Source: Gordonia zhaorongruii | GTDB taxonomy: Bacteria; Actinomycetota; Actinomycetes; Mycobacteriales; Mycobacteriaceae | Direction of reading: 5' to 3' | DNA length: 64,000 nucleotides | NCBI RefSeq assembly: GCF_007559005.1 | Contig: NZ_CP041763.1 | Location: forward strand, 2,698,463-2,762,462 | Shown here: positions 1-9,215 of the stretch, in pieces | Layout of the letters: each line of letters opens with the position of its first letter | Position numbering within the stretch: position 1 is the stretch's first letter | The notes under the pieces: model-generated | Database searches by the model: none | Seen by the model: the letters and a program-made list of their open reading frames with translations, nothing else | Told to the model about the DNA's origin: nothing | Translations under genes and position numbers: made by a program

Positions 1-211
1 GGTTGCGGAGCACGCCGTCAGGTGTCACGAAGTTGACGGCGGCGTGCAGCCGGTCAGCGGCGATCACCTCGGCGACGGCGGTCGCCCGGTTGGCGTCGAT
101 CTTCGAGTCGTTCCGGAAAGCTCCGGCGACGATCACCGCACCGATCAACGTCACGAGGACGCCGAGCACCACCAGCGACAGCTGGATGCGCCTCTGAACA
201 GTGGGTGTCAT
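1..211 (-). CDS. DUF3592-type membrane protein, C-terminus outside window (partial)
   Basis: About 70 N-terminal residues are visible; the gene runs off the left edge. It starts at the ATG whose complement ends at 211, with a short basic leader (MTPTVQRRIQ), one strong membrane segment at about residues 11-31, then an extracytoplasmic stretch (DSKIDANRATAVAEV) typical of DUF3592 proteins. It lies 22 bases downstream of menD, the place held by Rv0556 next to menD (Rv0555) in M. tuberculosis, and is probably co-transcribed with it. The biochemical role is unknown. The family call rests on the partial N-terminus and on position. Confidence 0.7.
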   Translation of the reverse strand, partial: MTPTVQRRIQLSLVVLGVLVTLIGAVIVAGAFRNDSKIDANRATAVAEVIAADRLHAAVNFVTPDGVLRN

Positions 212-233
212 GGAGAGCAAGATACCTGGCCGG

Positions 234-1904
234 TCAGCGCAGGCGCGCGCTGATCCGCTCATGGACGGGGCGCAGCGCCCGCCTGCTGGTCGGCACCTCG
301 ACCACTTCGATCCCGCCTGCCGGTGCAGGACCGGCGAGTACTGCGGGGAGGTCGGTGAGGTCCGCGCACCGATGCGGAATGTGGAATCCGGCGCACAGCG
401 CGGCGAGATCGGTCCGATGGGGTGTGCCGAAGATGCGCTCGTAGACGCCCGTGTAGTCCCCGCTGTCGAAGCGTGGGTCCCCCTGTTCGAGGAGCCCGAA
501 GATCCCGCCGCCGTCGTCGTTCGCGACGACGATCCGCAGGTTGTGCGGGCGGGGTTCGGCCGGCCCGATCAGGAGGCCGGTCGCGTCGTGCACGAACGTC
601 AGATCGCCCATCAGCGCGACGGTCCGCTGGTTGGGGTCCGTCGCGGTCAGGGCCGCGCCGATGGCGGTGGAGTTGGTGCCGTCGATGCCCGCGACGCCCC
701 GGTTCGACATGACGACGACGCCGTCGGCGACGCCGCCCGCGAGAGCGATGTCGCGCACCGGATTGGATGCGCCCACGACCAGCCGGTCCCCCGGCTCCAG
801 CAACCGCGCGACCGCCCGGGACATGTGGAGTCCAGTGGTGACATCTGCCGCGTCCAGTTCGGCATCGACCGACCGTACGGCCTTCCCATGCGCTGCCGCA
901 GCCTCCGACAGCCAAGCCGAGGAGGGCGCGCCGGACGGGACGGCACGGGTTCCGGTGGCACGGACGTTTCCGGACACGTCGGGCCACCGGGGGCCGGTGG
1001 TGAGCGCGTACACGTCTACGGACGGATCGGCGAGCAGCCGGGACACCGACCGGTGCAAGGTGGGGCGGCCGCAGATGATGGCCTGCTGCGGACTCAGCGC
1101 GGGGAGCGCGAGCGGATGCAGCGGATTACGCGGGTGCGGCGCGGTCGGTTCGGCAACAGTCGGCAGGTCGGCGAGTTCGGGATGAACGCCCGAACCGTGC
1201 CCGGACACGACGACGGTGTCCCGCGACAGATCGATGTCGAGTCCGATGTCCAGGCGCCCGACCGGTGCCTGCGTCCACGGCGCACCGTCCGATCGACCGG
1301 CGAACATGCCGCCCGCGACGTCGGTCAGATCGGCGTCCGGATCGTCGGCGGCATCGGGGACGAGAGGTTCGCGCAACGGGATGTCGAATTGGACCGGGCC
1401 CGCGTTCCCGGTGCGTGCGCCCCGGGCCGACGCCAGCACGCGGCCGACCGCCGAGCGCCACTGCGAGTTGGTGTCGAGATCCTCTTCGGCCAGTCCCAGA
1501 CTGATCGTCGCCCGGACCTGCGTGCCGAAGATGCCGAACTGCTCGACCGTCTGGTTCGCGCCCGAGCCGAGCAGTTCGTACGGGCGATTGGCACTGACCA
1601 CGACCAGCGGCACGCGTGCGTAGTTCGCTTCGAAGACGGCGGGGCTCATGTTGGCCACCGCGGTTCCACTGGTCATCACGATCGGCACCGGGGTCTTGGA
1701 CGCCACCGCCAGACCCAGTGCGAGGTATCCCGCCGACCGTTCATCGATGCGCACGTGCAGCCTCAGTCGCTCCTGCTGATGGGCGGCGTGCAGCGCGAAC
1801 GCCAAAGGTGCGTTGCGCGAGCCCGGGCACAGGACGGCATCGGTCACGCCGCCGCGGATCATCTCATCGACGATCACGCGTGCCTGCAATGTGGACGGAT
1901 TCAT
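234..1904 (-). CDS. menD: MenD, SEPHCHC synthase (menaquinone biosynthesis)
   Basis: ThDP-dependent enzyme of 556 residues that condenses isochorismate with 2-oxoglutarate, the first committed step of menaquinone synthesis in the cytoplasm. The N-terminal pyrimidine-binding domain shows CPGSRNAP near residue 26 and the cofactor glutamate in RIDERSAGY (about E55). The C-terminal PP-binding domain shows MGDLTFVHD and ANDDGGGIF. The ATG at 1904 gives the usual MenD N-terminus; a longer frame upstream has no MenD-like sequence and is antisense to the methyltransferase gene. Start-to-start spacing to the divergent methyltransferase is about 55 bases, so the two share a short promoter region. Confidence 0.97.
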   Translation of the reverse strand: MNPSTLQARVIVDEMIRGGVTDAVLCPGSRNAPLAFALHAAHQQERLRLHVRIDERSAGYLALGLAVASKTPVPIVMTSGTAVANMSPAVFEANYARVPLVVVSANRPYELLGSGANQTVEQFGIFGTQVRATISLGLAEEDLDTNSQWRSAVGRVLASARGARTGNAGPVQFDIPLREPLVPDAADDPDADLTDVAGGMFAGRSDGAPWTQAPVGRLDIGLDIDLSRDTVVVSGHGSGVHPELADLPTVAEPTAPHPRNPLHPLALPALSPQQAIICGRPTLHRSVSRLLADPSVDVYALTTGPRWPDVSGNVRATGTRAVPSGAPSSAWLSEAAAAHGKAVRSVDAELDAADVTTGLHMSRAVARLLEPGDRLVVGASNPVRDIALAGGVADGVVVMSNRGVAGIDGTNSTAIGAALTATDPNQRTVALMGDLTFVHDATGLLIGPAEPRPHNLRIVVANDDGGGIFGLLEQGDPRFDSGDYTGVYERIFGTPHRTDLAALCAGFHIPHRCADLTDLPAVLAGPAPAGGIEVVEVPTSRRALRPVHERISARLR

Positions 1905-1958
1905 GTCGGTCAGCTTATGCGGCCGGATAATCCGGCCGCGGACTCGTACCGTGAGGCG

Positions 1959-2579
1959 ATGGGCTTCTACGAGGATCGGATCCTGCCGCGCATCATCGCC
2001 AAGACATGCGGCATGCCCGCGATGAACACGCTGCGTGCGCGCGCCTGCGAGCCGCTCACCGGTGAAGTGATCGAGGTCGGATTCGGCTCGGGGTTCAACG
2101 TCGGCCAGTACCCGTCGGCGGTGACCAGGATCGCAGCGGTCGAGCCGAACGACAAGGGCTGGGAGTTGGGTGACGAGCGGATCTCCGCATCCGCGGTTCC
2201 CATCGACCGGGCGGGGCTGGACGGGCAGCGACTCCCGTTCGGCGATGCCGTCTTCGATGCTGCCCTGTCGACGTTCACGCTGTGCACCATTCCCGACCTT
2301 CAGGCCGCGCTGGCCGAGTTGCGGCGCGTGGTGCGCCCCGGCGGCGGATTCGCGTTCCTGGAGCACGGACGTGCCCCGGACGCGGGAGTCCGTCGTTGGC
2401 AGCGACGGATCGAGCCGTGGCAGAAGCGCTTCGGTGGCGGTTGCCACCTCACTCGCGACATCCCCGAGGAGATCCGTGCCTCCGGGTGGGATGTCGTCGA
2501 CCTGGAGACGTTCTACGCCGACGCGAGTCCGCGTCCGTTCGGCGCCTTCTCGCTCGGGTTCGCCCGGCGCCCGAACTGA
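1959..2579 (+). CDS. Class I SAM-dependent methyltransferase
   Basis: A 206-residue protein of the Methyltransf_11 / UbiE-like superfamily. The SAM-binding glycine-rich motif is EVGFGSGFN near residue 38, followed by an acidic strand end (AAVEPN), motif II around the [11 protein letters not shown] segment, and RVVRPGGGF at the post-II position. The ATG at 1959 begins the [12 protein letters not shown] stretch seen at the start of this actinobacterial group; an in-frame ATG at 1917 would add 14 unremarkable residues. It is divergent from menD. The final menaquinone methylation would need a UbiE/MenG enzyme, but this protein looks more like the METTL7-like group, so a role in menaquinone synthesis is not claimed. 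Substrate unknown. Confidence 0.85.
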   Translation: MGFYEDRILPRIIAKTCGMPAMNTLRARACEPLTGEVIEVGFGSGFNVGQYPSAVTRIAAVEPNDKGWELGDERISASAVPIDRAGLDGQRLPFGDAVFDAALSTFTLCTIPDLQAALAELRRVVRPGGGFAFLEHGRAPDAGVRRWQRRIEPWQKRFGGGCHLTRDIPEEIRASGWDVVDLETFYADASPRPFGAFSLGFARRPN

Positions 2580-2725
2580 TTCGACGCGCGTCCGCATCAC
2601 CGACACGTATGAGGCGACCACTGGTCTCGGATCGTCCGAGAACACGAGATACGGGTTGGTGATGCGAGCTCGCCGGAGCACGCCGTCACTGCCAGCCGAG
2701 TGCCCAACCGGTTAGGGTCGAGAAC

Positions 2726-3976
2726 ATGAGTCGCGAATTCGACGTGGTCGTGTACGGAGCCACTGGCTTCGTCGGCGAATTGACCGCCCAGTATCTGGCC
2801 CTCCGCGCACCGGAGAACACCCGCATCGCTCTCGCCGGCCGGTCCGAGACCAAGCTCGCCGCAGTCCGCCGCCGACTCGGCGACGCGGCGGCCGACTGGC
2901 CGCTCATCGTCGCCGACTCCGACTCGCCCTCGTCCCTGGATGAGATGTGCGCGCGGACCCAGGTGGTGTGCACGACCGTCGGTCCGTACCTCCGCTACGG
3001 CGAGAACCTCGTGGTGGCCGCCGCCAATGCCGGCACCGACTACGTCGATCTGACCGGCGAGGTTCCGTTCGTCCGCTTCTCGATCGACAAGGCCGACGAG
3101 ACCGCTCGCTCCACTGGCGCGCGGATCGTCCACTCTTGCGGATTCGACTCCGTTCCTTCTGATCTCGGCGCCTACCTGCTGCACCGCCGGATCACCGAGG
3201 ACGGCGAAGGCGAGATGACCGACACGACCCTGGTTCTCACATCGATGCGGGGTGGCGCTTCCGGCGGGACCGTCGACTCGATCCGCGTGGTCGCCGATCA
3301 GGCCAAGGACTCCCAGACTCGGCGCCTGCTTCTGAACCCTCAGGCGCTCTCGGGCGGCCCGGGCGATGTGCCCCGTGCCGGCATCAACTCCGAGCCGAGC
3401 GACATCTCACCCGTCGACGCCCGCAAGGTCGACAAGTCGTTGCGCGGGACCCTCGCACCGTTCTTCATGGCGTCGTACAACACCCGCATCGTCCGGCGAT
3501 CCAACAAGCTGCTGGAGGGCGCGTACGGCGACGGCTTCCGCTACCAGGAGACGATGTCGGTCGGCGGCGTCCCCGGCCTCTCCGCATTGTTCGCGGGCGC
3601 GGTATCCGTCGGCACCGGCATGTTCCTGGGCGCGATGAGCCTGCGCCCGGCACGCCGGGTGCTCGACTTCGTGCTCCCGAAACCTGGCGATGGGCCCAGC
3701 GAGAAGTCGCGTGAGGCCGGACATTTCGTCACCCAGACGTTCACTCGGACAACCACGGGGCGTCGCTACCGTTCCCAGATGCGGGCGCAGGGCGACCCCG
3801 GGTACAAGGCGACCGCCGTCATGCTCGGTGAGAGCGCCCTCTCCCTCGCCGTCGACCGGGACCGCCTCCCCGACCGGGCCGGTGTCCTGACTCCGGCGGT
3901 GGCGATGGGCGACGTTCTCGTGGACCGCCTCCGAGCGGCGGGCTTCGTCGTCGAGGCTCATCCGCTGGACGACTGA
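2726..3976 (+). CDS. Saccharopine dehydrogenase-like / trans-acting enoyl reductase family protein
   Basis: A 416-residue NAD(P)-binding protein. The Rossmann fingerprint GATGFVG lies at residues 11-17, followed by the family signature TVGPYLRYGE, DLTGEVPF and HSCGFDSVPSDLG. Length and motifs match mycobacterial Rv2449c/Rv2953-type proteins, of which Rv2953 is the trans-acting enoyl reductase of phthiocerol/phenolglycolipid synthesis. No polyketide synthase is nearby, so a similar lipid-reduction role is inference only. The gene ends 8 bases before the acetyltransferase start, so the two are probably one transcript. Confidence 0.88.
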   Translation: MSREFDVVVYGATGFVGELTAQYLALRAPENTRIALAGRSETKLAAVRRRLGDAAADWPLIVADSDSPSSLDEMCARTQVVCTTVGPYLRYGENLVVAAANAGTDYVDLTGEVPFVRFSIDKADETARSTGARIVHSCGFDSVPSDLGAYLLHRRITEDGEGEMTDTTLVLTSMRGGASGGTVDSIRVVADQAKDSQTRRLLLNPQALSGGPGDVPRAGINSEPSDISPVDARKVDKSLRGTLAPFFMASYNTRIVRRSNKLLEGAYGDGFRYQETMSVGGVPGLSALFAGAVSVGTGMFLGAMSLRPARRVLDFVLPKPGDGPSEKSREAGHFVTQTFTRTTTGRRYRSQMRAQGDPGYKATAVMLGESALSLAVDRDRLPDRAGVLTPAVAMGDVLVDRLRAAGFVVEAHPLDD

Positions 3977-3984
3977 CCTCCCGC

Positions 3985-4545
3985 GTGGACGTCGAACAGC
4001 TGGTGTCCGGCGACTGGTATCTCGACAGCCCGGCGCTGCGCGCGCTGCGGGACGACTGCGCGAGCATCGTCGATGCGTTCAATGCACTGCCCGCCCACGA
4101 CCATCACGGCCGGGCAGAACTTCTGCGCGGCCTCTTCGGATCGTTCGGTGAGGGCGCGGAAGTCGTGCCGCGACTGCGCTGCAGCTACGGTTTCAACGTC
4201 TCGATCGGCGCCGGCGCCTACGTGAACGCGAATGCGTTCCTGATGGACGACGGCCCGATAACCCTCGGCGACCACGTCCGCATCGGTCCGTCGGCGGTTC
4301 TCGCGACCGCATTGCATCCAATCGAGGAGCACCGGCTGCGACGTGAGGGAGCCGAACGCACCGCGCCCATCACGATCGGGGACAACTGCTGGCTTGGCTC
4401 GACGGTGACCGTCGGCGCCGGTGTCACGATCGGCCGCAACACCGTTGTCGGTGCGGGCAGCGTAGTGCTGCGGGATCTTCCCGATCACGTGTTCGCAGCC
4501 GGTTCGCCCGCAGCCCCGATCCGGGACCTTCCGGTCGAGAGCTGA
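3985..4545 (+). CDS. Sugar O-acetyltransferase (maltose/galactoside acetyltransferase family)
   Basis: A 186-residue left-handed beta-helix acyltransferase. An N-terminal Mac-type domain (about residues 1-50) precedes hexapeptide repeats (SIGAGAYVNANAF, ITLGDHVRIGPSA, ITIGDNCWLGSTVTVGAGV, IGRNTVVGAGSVV). The catalytic histidine is probably in ATALHPIEEH. The GTG at 3985 gives the usual length for the LacA/Maa family. It would transfer acetyl from acetyl-CoA to a sugar or related hydroxyl; the substrate cannot be told from sequence. It follows the enoyl-reductase-like gene by 8 bases. Confidence 0.9.
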   Translation: MDVEQLVSGDWYLDSPALRALRDDCASIVDAFNALPAHDHHGRAELLRGLFGSFGEGAEVVPRLRCSYGFNVSIGAGAYVNANAFLMDDGPITLGDHVRIGPSAVLATALHPIEEHRLRREGAERTAPITIGDNCWLGSTVTVGAGVTIGRNTVVGAGSVVLRDLPDHVFAAGSPAAPIRDLPVES

Positions 4546-4584
4546 CTACAGGCCGAACGTGATGCCGATCTCACGGCTCGACGG

Positions 4585-5232
4585 TCAGGGCTGCCCCGGC
4601 TTGAGCTCGATGAACAGCGCGTCCATATCGGCGCAGAGGCGCTCCCCGTCGTGCAGGGTGCCGTTGACGAACAGCTTTCGACCCTCGCGCCGCTCGACCC
4701 ACGTACGCAGGATGAGCGGGGTCTCGAGTGGAGTCAGCGACCGATAGTTGACCTTCAGGTACGCAGTGCGGGATACGCCGCCGATGTGCAACGCCGCCGC
4801 CATGCCGCCGAGATCGTCGAAGGCGACCGCGACATGGCCGCCGTGCGCCACTCCGTTGCCGCCGAGGTGGAATTTCCGGAAGCTGACAGCCGACCGGACG
4901 CCGTCCGGCCCACCGTCTTCCACCTCGTAGGGCGGCAACGTGATGTTGCCACGAGCCGGGAGATCGATGCGGGTGCCCGACGGAGTCGTCCACTCGTCGA
5001 CGAGAACGGTGTCGAGCTTCGCGTTGAGCTTCTGGAGGTCACCGATGATCTCGTCGGCCAGTTCGTGCGTGGGGCTGGCGTACCGGACCTTGTCCATGAA
5101 CGTCCGCACCTGCTCGATCATGTCGCCGTAGGTCGGTCCGCCACGCTCGGTGGTGACCTCGAAGTCGGCGCGGAAGCCGCCCTCGTGCCGCGGCTCGACG
5201 CCTGCGGTTTCGGGCTCAGGGGTGCCAGTCAT
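4585..5232 (-). CDS. PaaI-family hotdog thioesterase
   Basis: A 215-residue protein whose C-terminal half is a hotdog fold: GNGVAHGGHVAVAFDDLGG is the 4HBT acyl-CoA thioesterase motif, followed by AYLKVNYRSLTPL. The N-terminal 70 residues are polar. The ATG at 5232 has a GGTGA-like sequence 7 bases upstream; an ATG at 5265 would add 11 residues without an evident ribosome site. It is divergent from menB (start at 5329). A DHNA-CoA hydrolase step is required in menaquinone synthesis and hotdog enzymes perform it elsewhere, so that role is a plausible inference from position, not shown by sequence. Confidence 0.88.
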   Translation of the reverse strand: MTGTPEPETAGVEPRHEGGFRADFEVTTERGGPTYGDMIEQVRTFMDKVRYASPTHELADEIIGDLQKLNAKLDTVLVDEWTTPSGTRIDLPARGNITLPPYEVEDGGPDGVRSAVSFRKFHLGGNGVAHGGHVAVAFDDLGGMAAALHIGGVSRTAYLKVNYRSLTPLETPLILRTWVERREGRKLFVNGTLHDGERLCADMDALFIELKPGQP

Positions 5233-5328
5233 CGTTTCACCGTATCCCGCACCTGTTTCGGACATGGTCGGCAGTAGAGCACCCGATCCGCTGATGCCCC
5301 GATTCACCGCGGCGATAGGCTCGACGAC

Positions 5329-6288
5329 ATGACTGCGCCGACTGCCGACAACCCATTCGATCCGTCTCAGTGGAACACGGTCCCCGGCTTCGATGACCTC
5401 ACCGACATCACGTATCACCGCCACACCGGTGCGGGTCGGGAGTACGGCATCGTGAGGATCGCATTCGACCGCCCGGAGATCCGCAACGCGTTCCGGCCGC
5501 ACACGGTGGACGAGCTCTACCGGACCCTCGACCATGCACGGCGGTCCCCCGATGTGGGCACGGTACTGCTCACCGGCAACGGCCCGTCGCCCAAGGACGG
5601 CGGCTGGGCCTTCTGCAGCGGTGGCGACCAGCGGATCCGGGGACGCAGCGGGTACCAGTACGCGTCCTCGCACGATTCGGACGTCCAGGGCGCAGATGTC
5701 GACGGCGTGGACGAAGCGCGGGTCAAGGCCGAAGGCGGCCGCCTGCACATCCTCGAGGTCCAGCGATTGATCCGCACGATGCCGAAGGTCGTGATCGCGG
5801 TGGTGAACGGCTGGGCCGCCGGCGGCGGGCATTCCCTGCACTCGGTCACCGACCTGACGCTCGCATCGCGCGAGCACGCGCGCTTCAAGCAGACCGACGC
5901 CGACGTCGGCAGCTTCGACGCCGGTTACGGGAGCGCCTACCTCGCCAAGCAGGTCGGCCAGAAGTTCGCGCGGGAGATCTTCTTCCTCGGCGAGGCCTAC
6001 GACGCCCAGACCATGTACGAGATGGGCGCGGTGAACCGCGTCGTGGATCACGCCGAATTGGAGCGAACGGCCATCGAATGGGGCCGGAAGATCAATTCGA
6101 AGTCGCCGACCGCGCAGCGGATGCTGAAGTTCGCGTTCAACCTGACCGACGATGGGCTCATGGGCCAGCAGGTCTTCGCCGGCGAGGCCACCCGTCTGGC
6201 GTACATGACCGACGAGGCCGTCGAAGGTCGCGACGCCTTCCTGGAGAAGCGGGACCCGAACTGGGACAGCTTCCCGTACTACTACTGA
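5329..6288 (+). CDS. menB: MenB, 1,4-dihydroxy-2-naphthoyl-CoA synthase
   Basis: A 319-residue crotonase-fold enzyme that cyclises o-succinylbenzoyl-CoA to DHNA-CoA. The MenB-specific region AFCSGGDQRIRGRSGYQ and the oxyanion-hole segment GWAAGGGHSLH are present. The C-terminus KRDPNWDSFPYYY is the conserved MenB tail, so the gene is complete. The extended N-terminus (NPFDPSQWNTVPGFDDLTD) is normal for mycobacterial MenB (Rv0548c). It is divergent from the thioesterase and convergent with the LLM oxidoreductase. Confidence 0.98.
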   Translation: MTAPTADNPFDPSQWNTVPGFDDLTDITYHRHTGAGREYGIVRIAFDRPEIRNAFRPHTVDELYRTLDHARRSPDVGTVLLTGNGPSPKDGGWAFCSGGDQRIRGRSGYQYASSHDSDVQGADVDGVDEARVKAEGGRLHILEVQRLIRTMPKVVIAVVNGWAAGGGHSLHSVTDLTLASREHARFKQTDADVGSFDAGYGSAYLAKQVGQKFAREIFFLGEAYDAQTMYEMGAVNRVVDHAELERTAIEWGRKINSKSPTAQRMLKFAFNLTDDGLMGQQVFAGEATRLAYMTDEAVEGRDAFLEKRDPNWDSFPYYY

Positions 6289-6318
6289 CGTCCGGACCGC
6301 GAGGCGGTCGGCGCGCGG

Positions 6319-7377
6319 TCAGCCGGCGAACTCTGCCAGCTGCCGCATGGTCTCCACACGGGCGGAGTGCGTGGGGTCGGCAGGCGATGCCAGCAGAACG
6401 CCCACACTCGCCCCGCGGAACGCCTCAACGCGTTCGGCGACGTACGAGCGCGGCCCGATCAGGCTGATGGAGCGGACGAGTTCGTCGGGCACGGCGGCAG
6501 CCGCCTCGGCCTTCTTACCGTCCAGGTACAGATCCTGGATCTGTTTCGCCTCGTCGACGTAGCCGTAACGCTGCATCAGCGAGTTGTAGAAGTTCTTCCC
6601 GCGGGCCCCCATGCCGCCGACGTAGAGAGCAGCGTGGTTCCGGACCCCGTTGAGCGCGTTCTCGATCTGATCGGCGTCCTCGGTGATGAGTGCGGACGCC
6701 TGAACGACGATCGAGAGCTCGCCGAGAGACGGGTCGCGCTTGGCCTTGCCGGCTGCGAGCGGTTCACCGAACGCAGCGTCCACGTACTCGGGATGGAACA
6801 GGAACGGGGCGAACTCCTCGAAGAGCTCAGCCGCCAGCTCCACGTTCTTCGGGCCGATCGCGGCGAGCAGCATCGGGATCGAGTCGCGAACCGGGTGGTT
6901 GATGAGCTTCAACGGCTTACCGAGGCCGGAACCGCCGTCGGCCTCGGTGAGCGGCAGCTGGTACCGCTTTCCGCGGTACTCGAGCCGTTCGCGCCGCCAC
7001 ACCTTGCGGCAGATCTCCGCCGTCTCCCGGGCCCGGCCGAGCGGGAAATCGTATTTGACGCCGTGGAATCCCTCGATCACCTGAGGGCCGGACGCACCGA
7101 TGCCCAGGATGGCCCGTCCTCCGCTGATGTAGTCGAGGCCGGCCGCGGTCATCGCGAGGTTGGTCGGAGTCCGCGAGTACATCGGGAGGATGGCCGTCTG
7201 CAGCTCCATCGTCTCGGTCCGGGCCGCGATGTAACCGAGTTGACTGACGGCATCGAAGGTGTACGCCTCCGGCACAGCCACGCGTCGGACACCGACCGCC
7301 TCGTAGTCGCCGAGGTTGTCGATGGTCTCGCGGAAATCGCCCGCGTAATTGATCGGCATGCCCAGCTTCATCGTCAT
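6319..7377 (-). CDS. LLM-class, probably F420-dependent oxidoreductase
   Basis: A 352-residue luciferase-like TIM-barrel flavin/deazaflavin enzyme. The N-terminal strand MKLGMPINYAG, VAVPEAYTFDA, the LGIGASGPQVIEGFHG segment and the WRRERLEYRGKRYQLPL loop are typical of mycobacterial LLM F420-dependent proteins. The ATG at 7377 (MTMKLGMP) was chosen; the ATG at 7371 is equally possible and a longer form from 7395 lacks a ribosome site. Substrate unknown. It is divergent from pitA across a 279-base region holding PHO-box-like repeats. Confidence 0.88.
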   Translation of the reverse strand: MTMKLGMPINYAGDFRETIDNLGDYEAVGVRRVAVPEAYTFDAVSQLGYIAARTETMELQTAILPMYSRTPTNLAMTAAGLDYISGGRAILGIGASGPQVIEGFHGVKYDFPLGRARETAEICRKVWRRERLEYRGKRYQLPLTEADGGSGLGKPLKLINHPVRDSIPMLLAAIGPKNVELAAELFEEFAPFLFHPEYVDAAFGEPLAAGKAKRDPSLGELSIVVQASALITEDADQIENALNGVRNHAALYVGGMGARGKNFYNSLMQRYGYVDEAKQIQDLYLDGKKAEAAAAVPDELVRSISLIGPRSYVAERVEAFRGASVGVLLASPADPTHSARVETMRQLAEFAG

Positions 7378-7543
7378 GAGCTGATTCTTACACATCGTCT
7401 ACCGGTGAAACCGGAGTCGGCGACCGGGGACCTCCGGACCACTCAGGATCGGCCCCGACGACGTAATTAACCATCAGGACACCTCGGATTCCCCCGGACG
7501 TTCACTTTGTTATGCGAACTCGGTGACGCCCACCGGACACGCC

Positions 7544-7561
7544 GGTGAACTTTACATGAAC
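7544..7561. promoter_or_regulatory. PHO-box-like direct repeat upstream of pitA (RegX3/PhoP-type site)
   Basis: GGTGAAC at 7544-7550, then TTTA, then CATGAAC at 7555-7561: two 7-base units in an 11-base direct repeat. The opposite strand reads GTTCATG-TAAA-GTTCACC, the architecture of actinobacterial PHO boxes bound by OmpR-family phosphate regulators (PhoP, RegX3). It lies about 95 bases upstream of the phosphate transporter pitA, and regX3 itself is in this window. Function is inferred. Confidence 0.5.
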
Positions 7562-7656
7562 TAGCGAGGCCGAATAAGAAACCTGCAGGTCATAGCGTGA
7601 AACAGCACTTTGGGCGAATTGACGCGGGGTAGCCTTCGAAGCCCATTATATTCGTC

Positions 7657-8880
7657 ATGACCGCAGAGATGCTCATTCTGGTGCTGCTGATCGTGACAGC
7701 CCTCGGTTTCGACTTCACCAACGGCTTCCACGACACCGGCAACGCGATGGCGACGTCGATCGCGACCGGCGCCCTCAAGCCGAAGGTCGCCGTCGGCCTG
7801 TCCGCGATCCTGAACTTGGTCGGCGCATTCCTCTCGGTGGAGGTTGCTGCCACCATCACCAAGGACGTCCTGAAGATCCAGCAGACGGACGGCGGCGCGA
7901 AGGGCGCCCTGGTGGAAGGGCTCGACGCCAACAAGGCGTTGATCATCATCTTCGCCGGCCTCATCGGCGCGATCCTGTGGAACCTCTTCACCTGGCTGTT
8001 CGGCCTGCCGTCGAGTTCGTCGCACGCGCTGTTCGGCGGGCTGATCGGCTCGGGTCTCGCTGCGATCGGCACCACCGGCATCAACTGGCACGGCATCTTC
8101 GGCAAGATCATCGTCCCGGCACTGTTCGCACCGCTCATCGCGTGCATCGTCGCGGCCGTCGGCACACTGCTCATCTACGCGATCACCAACGGCATGTCGG
8201 AGATCAAGAAGGAGCGTGGTTTCCGCCGCGGTCAGATCGCCTCGGCATCGCTCGTCTCATTGGCGCACGGTACCGGCGACGCGCAGAAGACGATGGGCGT
8301 GATCGCCCTCGCCCTCATCGCGACCGGCCACCTGGACGCCGCCTCGGTCGCACACGGTCTGCCGTTCTGGGTGGTTCTCGCCTGTGCCAGTGCCATCGCC
8401 CTCGGCACCTGGCTGGGCGGCTGGCGCATCATCCGCACCCTGGGCAAGGGACTCGTCGAGATCAAGGCTCCGCAGGGCATGGCAGCCGAGGCCTCGTCTG
8501 CCGCTATCATCCTCACCTCGTCGGTCGCCGGTATGGCGCTGTCGACCACGCACGTCGCCACCGGGTCGATCCTGGGCAGCGGCCTGGGCAAGAAGGACGC
8601 CGACGTCCGCTGGGCGGTCGCCGGACGGATGGGCGTCGCCTGGCTGACGACGCTCCCCGCTGCAGCACTGGTCGGTGCGCTCTGCTTCTGGATCGCCCAC
8701 CTGATCGGCGGTGCGCCCGGCGCAGTCGTCATCTTCCTGATCCTGGCTGCGCTGTCGGGCTACATGTACTGGCGCGCACAGCAGCAGAAGGTCGACCACA
8801 GCAATGTCAACGCCGAGTGGGAAGAGGGCGCCGAAGCCGTGTCCGCCCCGACCAGCACACCGACTACCCCTCAGGCCTGA
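7657..8880 (+). CDS. pitA: PitA, low-affinity inorganic phosphate transporter
   Basis: A 407-residue PHO4-family integral membrane permease with about 9-10 membrane segments; it imports phosphate with a divalent metal by proton symport. Both inverted family repeats are visible: DFTNGFHDTGNAMATSIATG near residue 19 and the GTGDAQKTMG / TTHVATGSI region in the second half. The C-terminus is a short Pro/Thr-rich tail. There is no clear Shine-Dalgarno before the ATG; an AT-rich hexamer TATATT ends 4 bases before it, suggesting a leaderless transcript. It heads a run pitA, small membrane protein, two DUF3349 genes, menE, as in Rv0545c-Rv0542c. Confidence 0.96.
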   Translation: MTAEMLILVLLIVTALGFDFTNGFHDTGNAMATSIATGALKPKVAVGLSAILNLVGAFLSVEVAATITKDVLKIQQTDGGAKGALVEGLDANKALIIIFAGLIGAILWNLFTWLFGLPSSSSHALFGGLIGSGLAAIGTTGINWHGIFGKIIVPALFAPLIACIVAAVGTLLIYAITNGMSEIKKERGFRRGQIASASLVSLAHGTGDAQKTMGVIALALIATGHLDAASVAHGLPFWVVLACASAIALGTWLGGWRIIRTLGKGLVEIKAPQGMAAEASSAAIILTSSVAGMALSTTHVATGSILGSGLGKKDADVRWAVAGRMGVAWLTTLPAAALVGALCFWIAHLIGGAPGAVVIFLILAALSGYMYWRAQQQKVDHSNVNAEWEEGAEAVSAPTSTPTTPQA

Positions 8881-8910
8881 GCACCGGTTCATTCGAAAGG
8901 CACGTGAATC

Positions 8911-9180
8911 ATGGACATCGTCAGTTCCATCTCCAAAGTCCTCGTCGTGGGCCTCATCCTCGGCGCCGGACTGCCGGCCCTGTTCGCTCTGGGAATGCGC
9001 GCCGAAGCCGCCGGTGAGGGGCAGCTCAGCCGTCCCGCCAACCCGGCGCTCAAGTACCTCGGGTACGCACTCGTCGGCATCGTCCTGATCGTCATCGTCA
9101 TCGGGATCCTGTGGGTCACCCGTCAGACGCTGTCGTACTACTTCGACCTCCGGATCTTCCCCGACTTCGCGTACAAGTGA
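8911..9180 (+). CDS. Small two-helix membrane protein (Rv0544c-like)
   Basis: An 89-residue protein with two membrane helices, at about residues 8-28 and 47-70, joined by a short polar loop (RAEAAGEGQLSRPANP). It ends in an aromatic cytoplasmic or periplasmic tail (YYFDLRIFPDFAYK). An AAAGG-like ribosome site precedes the ATG. It lies 30 bases after pitA, the same place as Rv0544c. A partner role for PitA is a guess from constant linkage; no function is known. Confidence 0.85.
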   Translation: MDIVSSISKVLVVGLILGAGLPALFALGMRAEAAGEGQLSRPANPALKYLGYALVGIVLIVIVIGILWVTRQTLSYYFDLRIFPDFAYK

Positions 9181-9215
9181 TCTGTACGCGGCCCTGAAAG
9201 GCATAGCACCCGACA

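Noticed and set aside
201..1916. Very long open reading frame antisense to menD
   Set aside because: It is continuous with the methyltransferase frame but its sequence is Arg/Gly/Pro-rich with no family motif; menD on the other strand explains the region. High-GC codon bias creates such frames.
5266..6051. Upstream extension of the thioesterase frame across menB
   Set aside because: The extension lies fully antisense to menB and has no thioesterase-like sequence; the real start is near 5232 or 5265.
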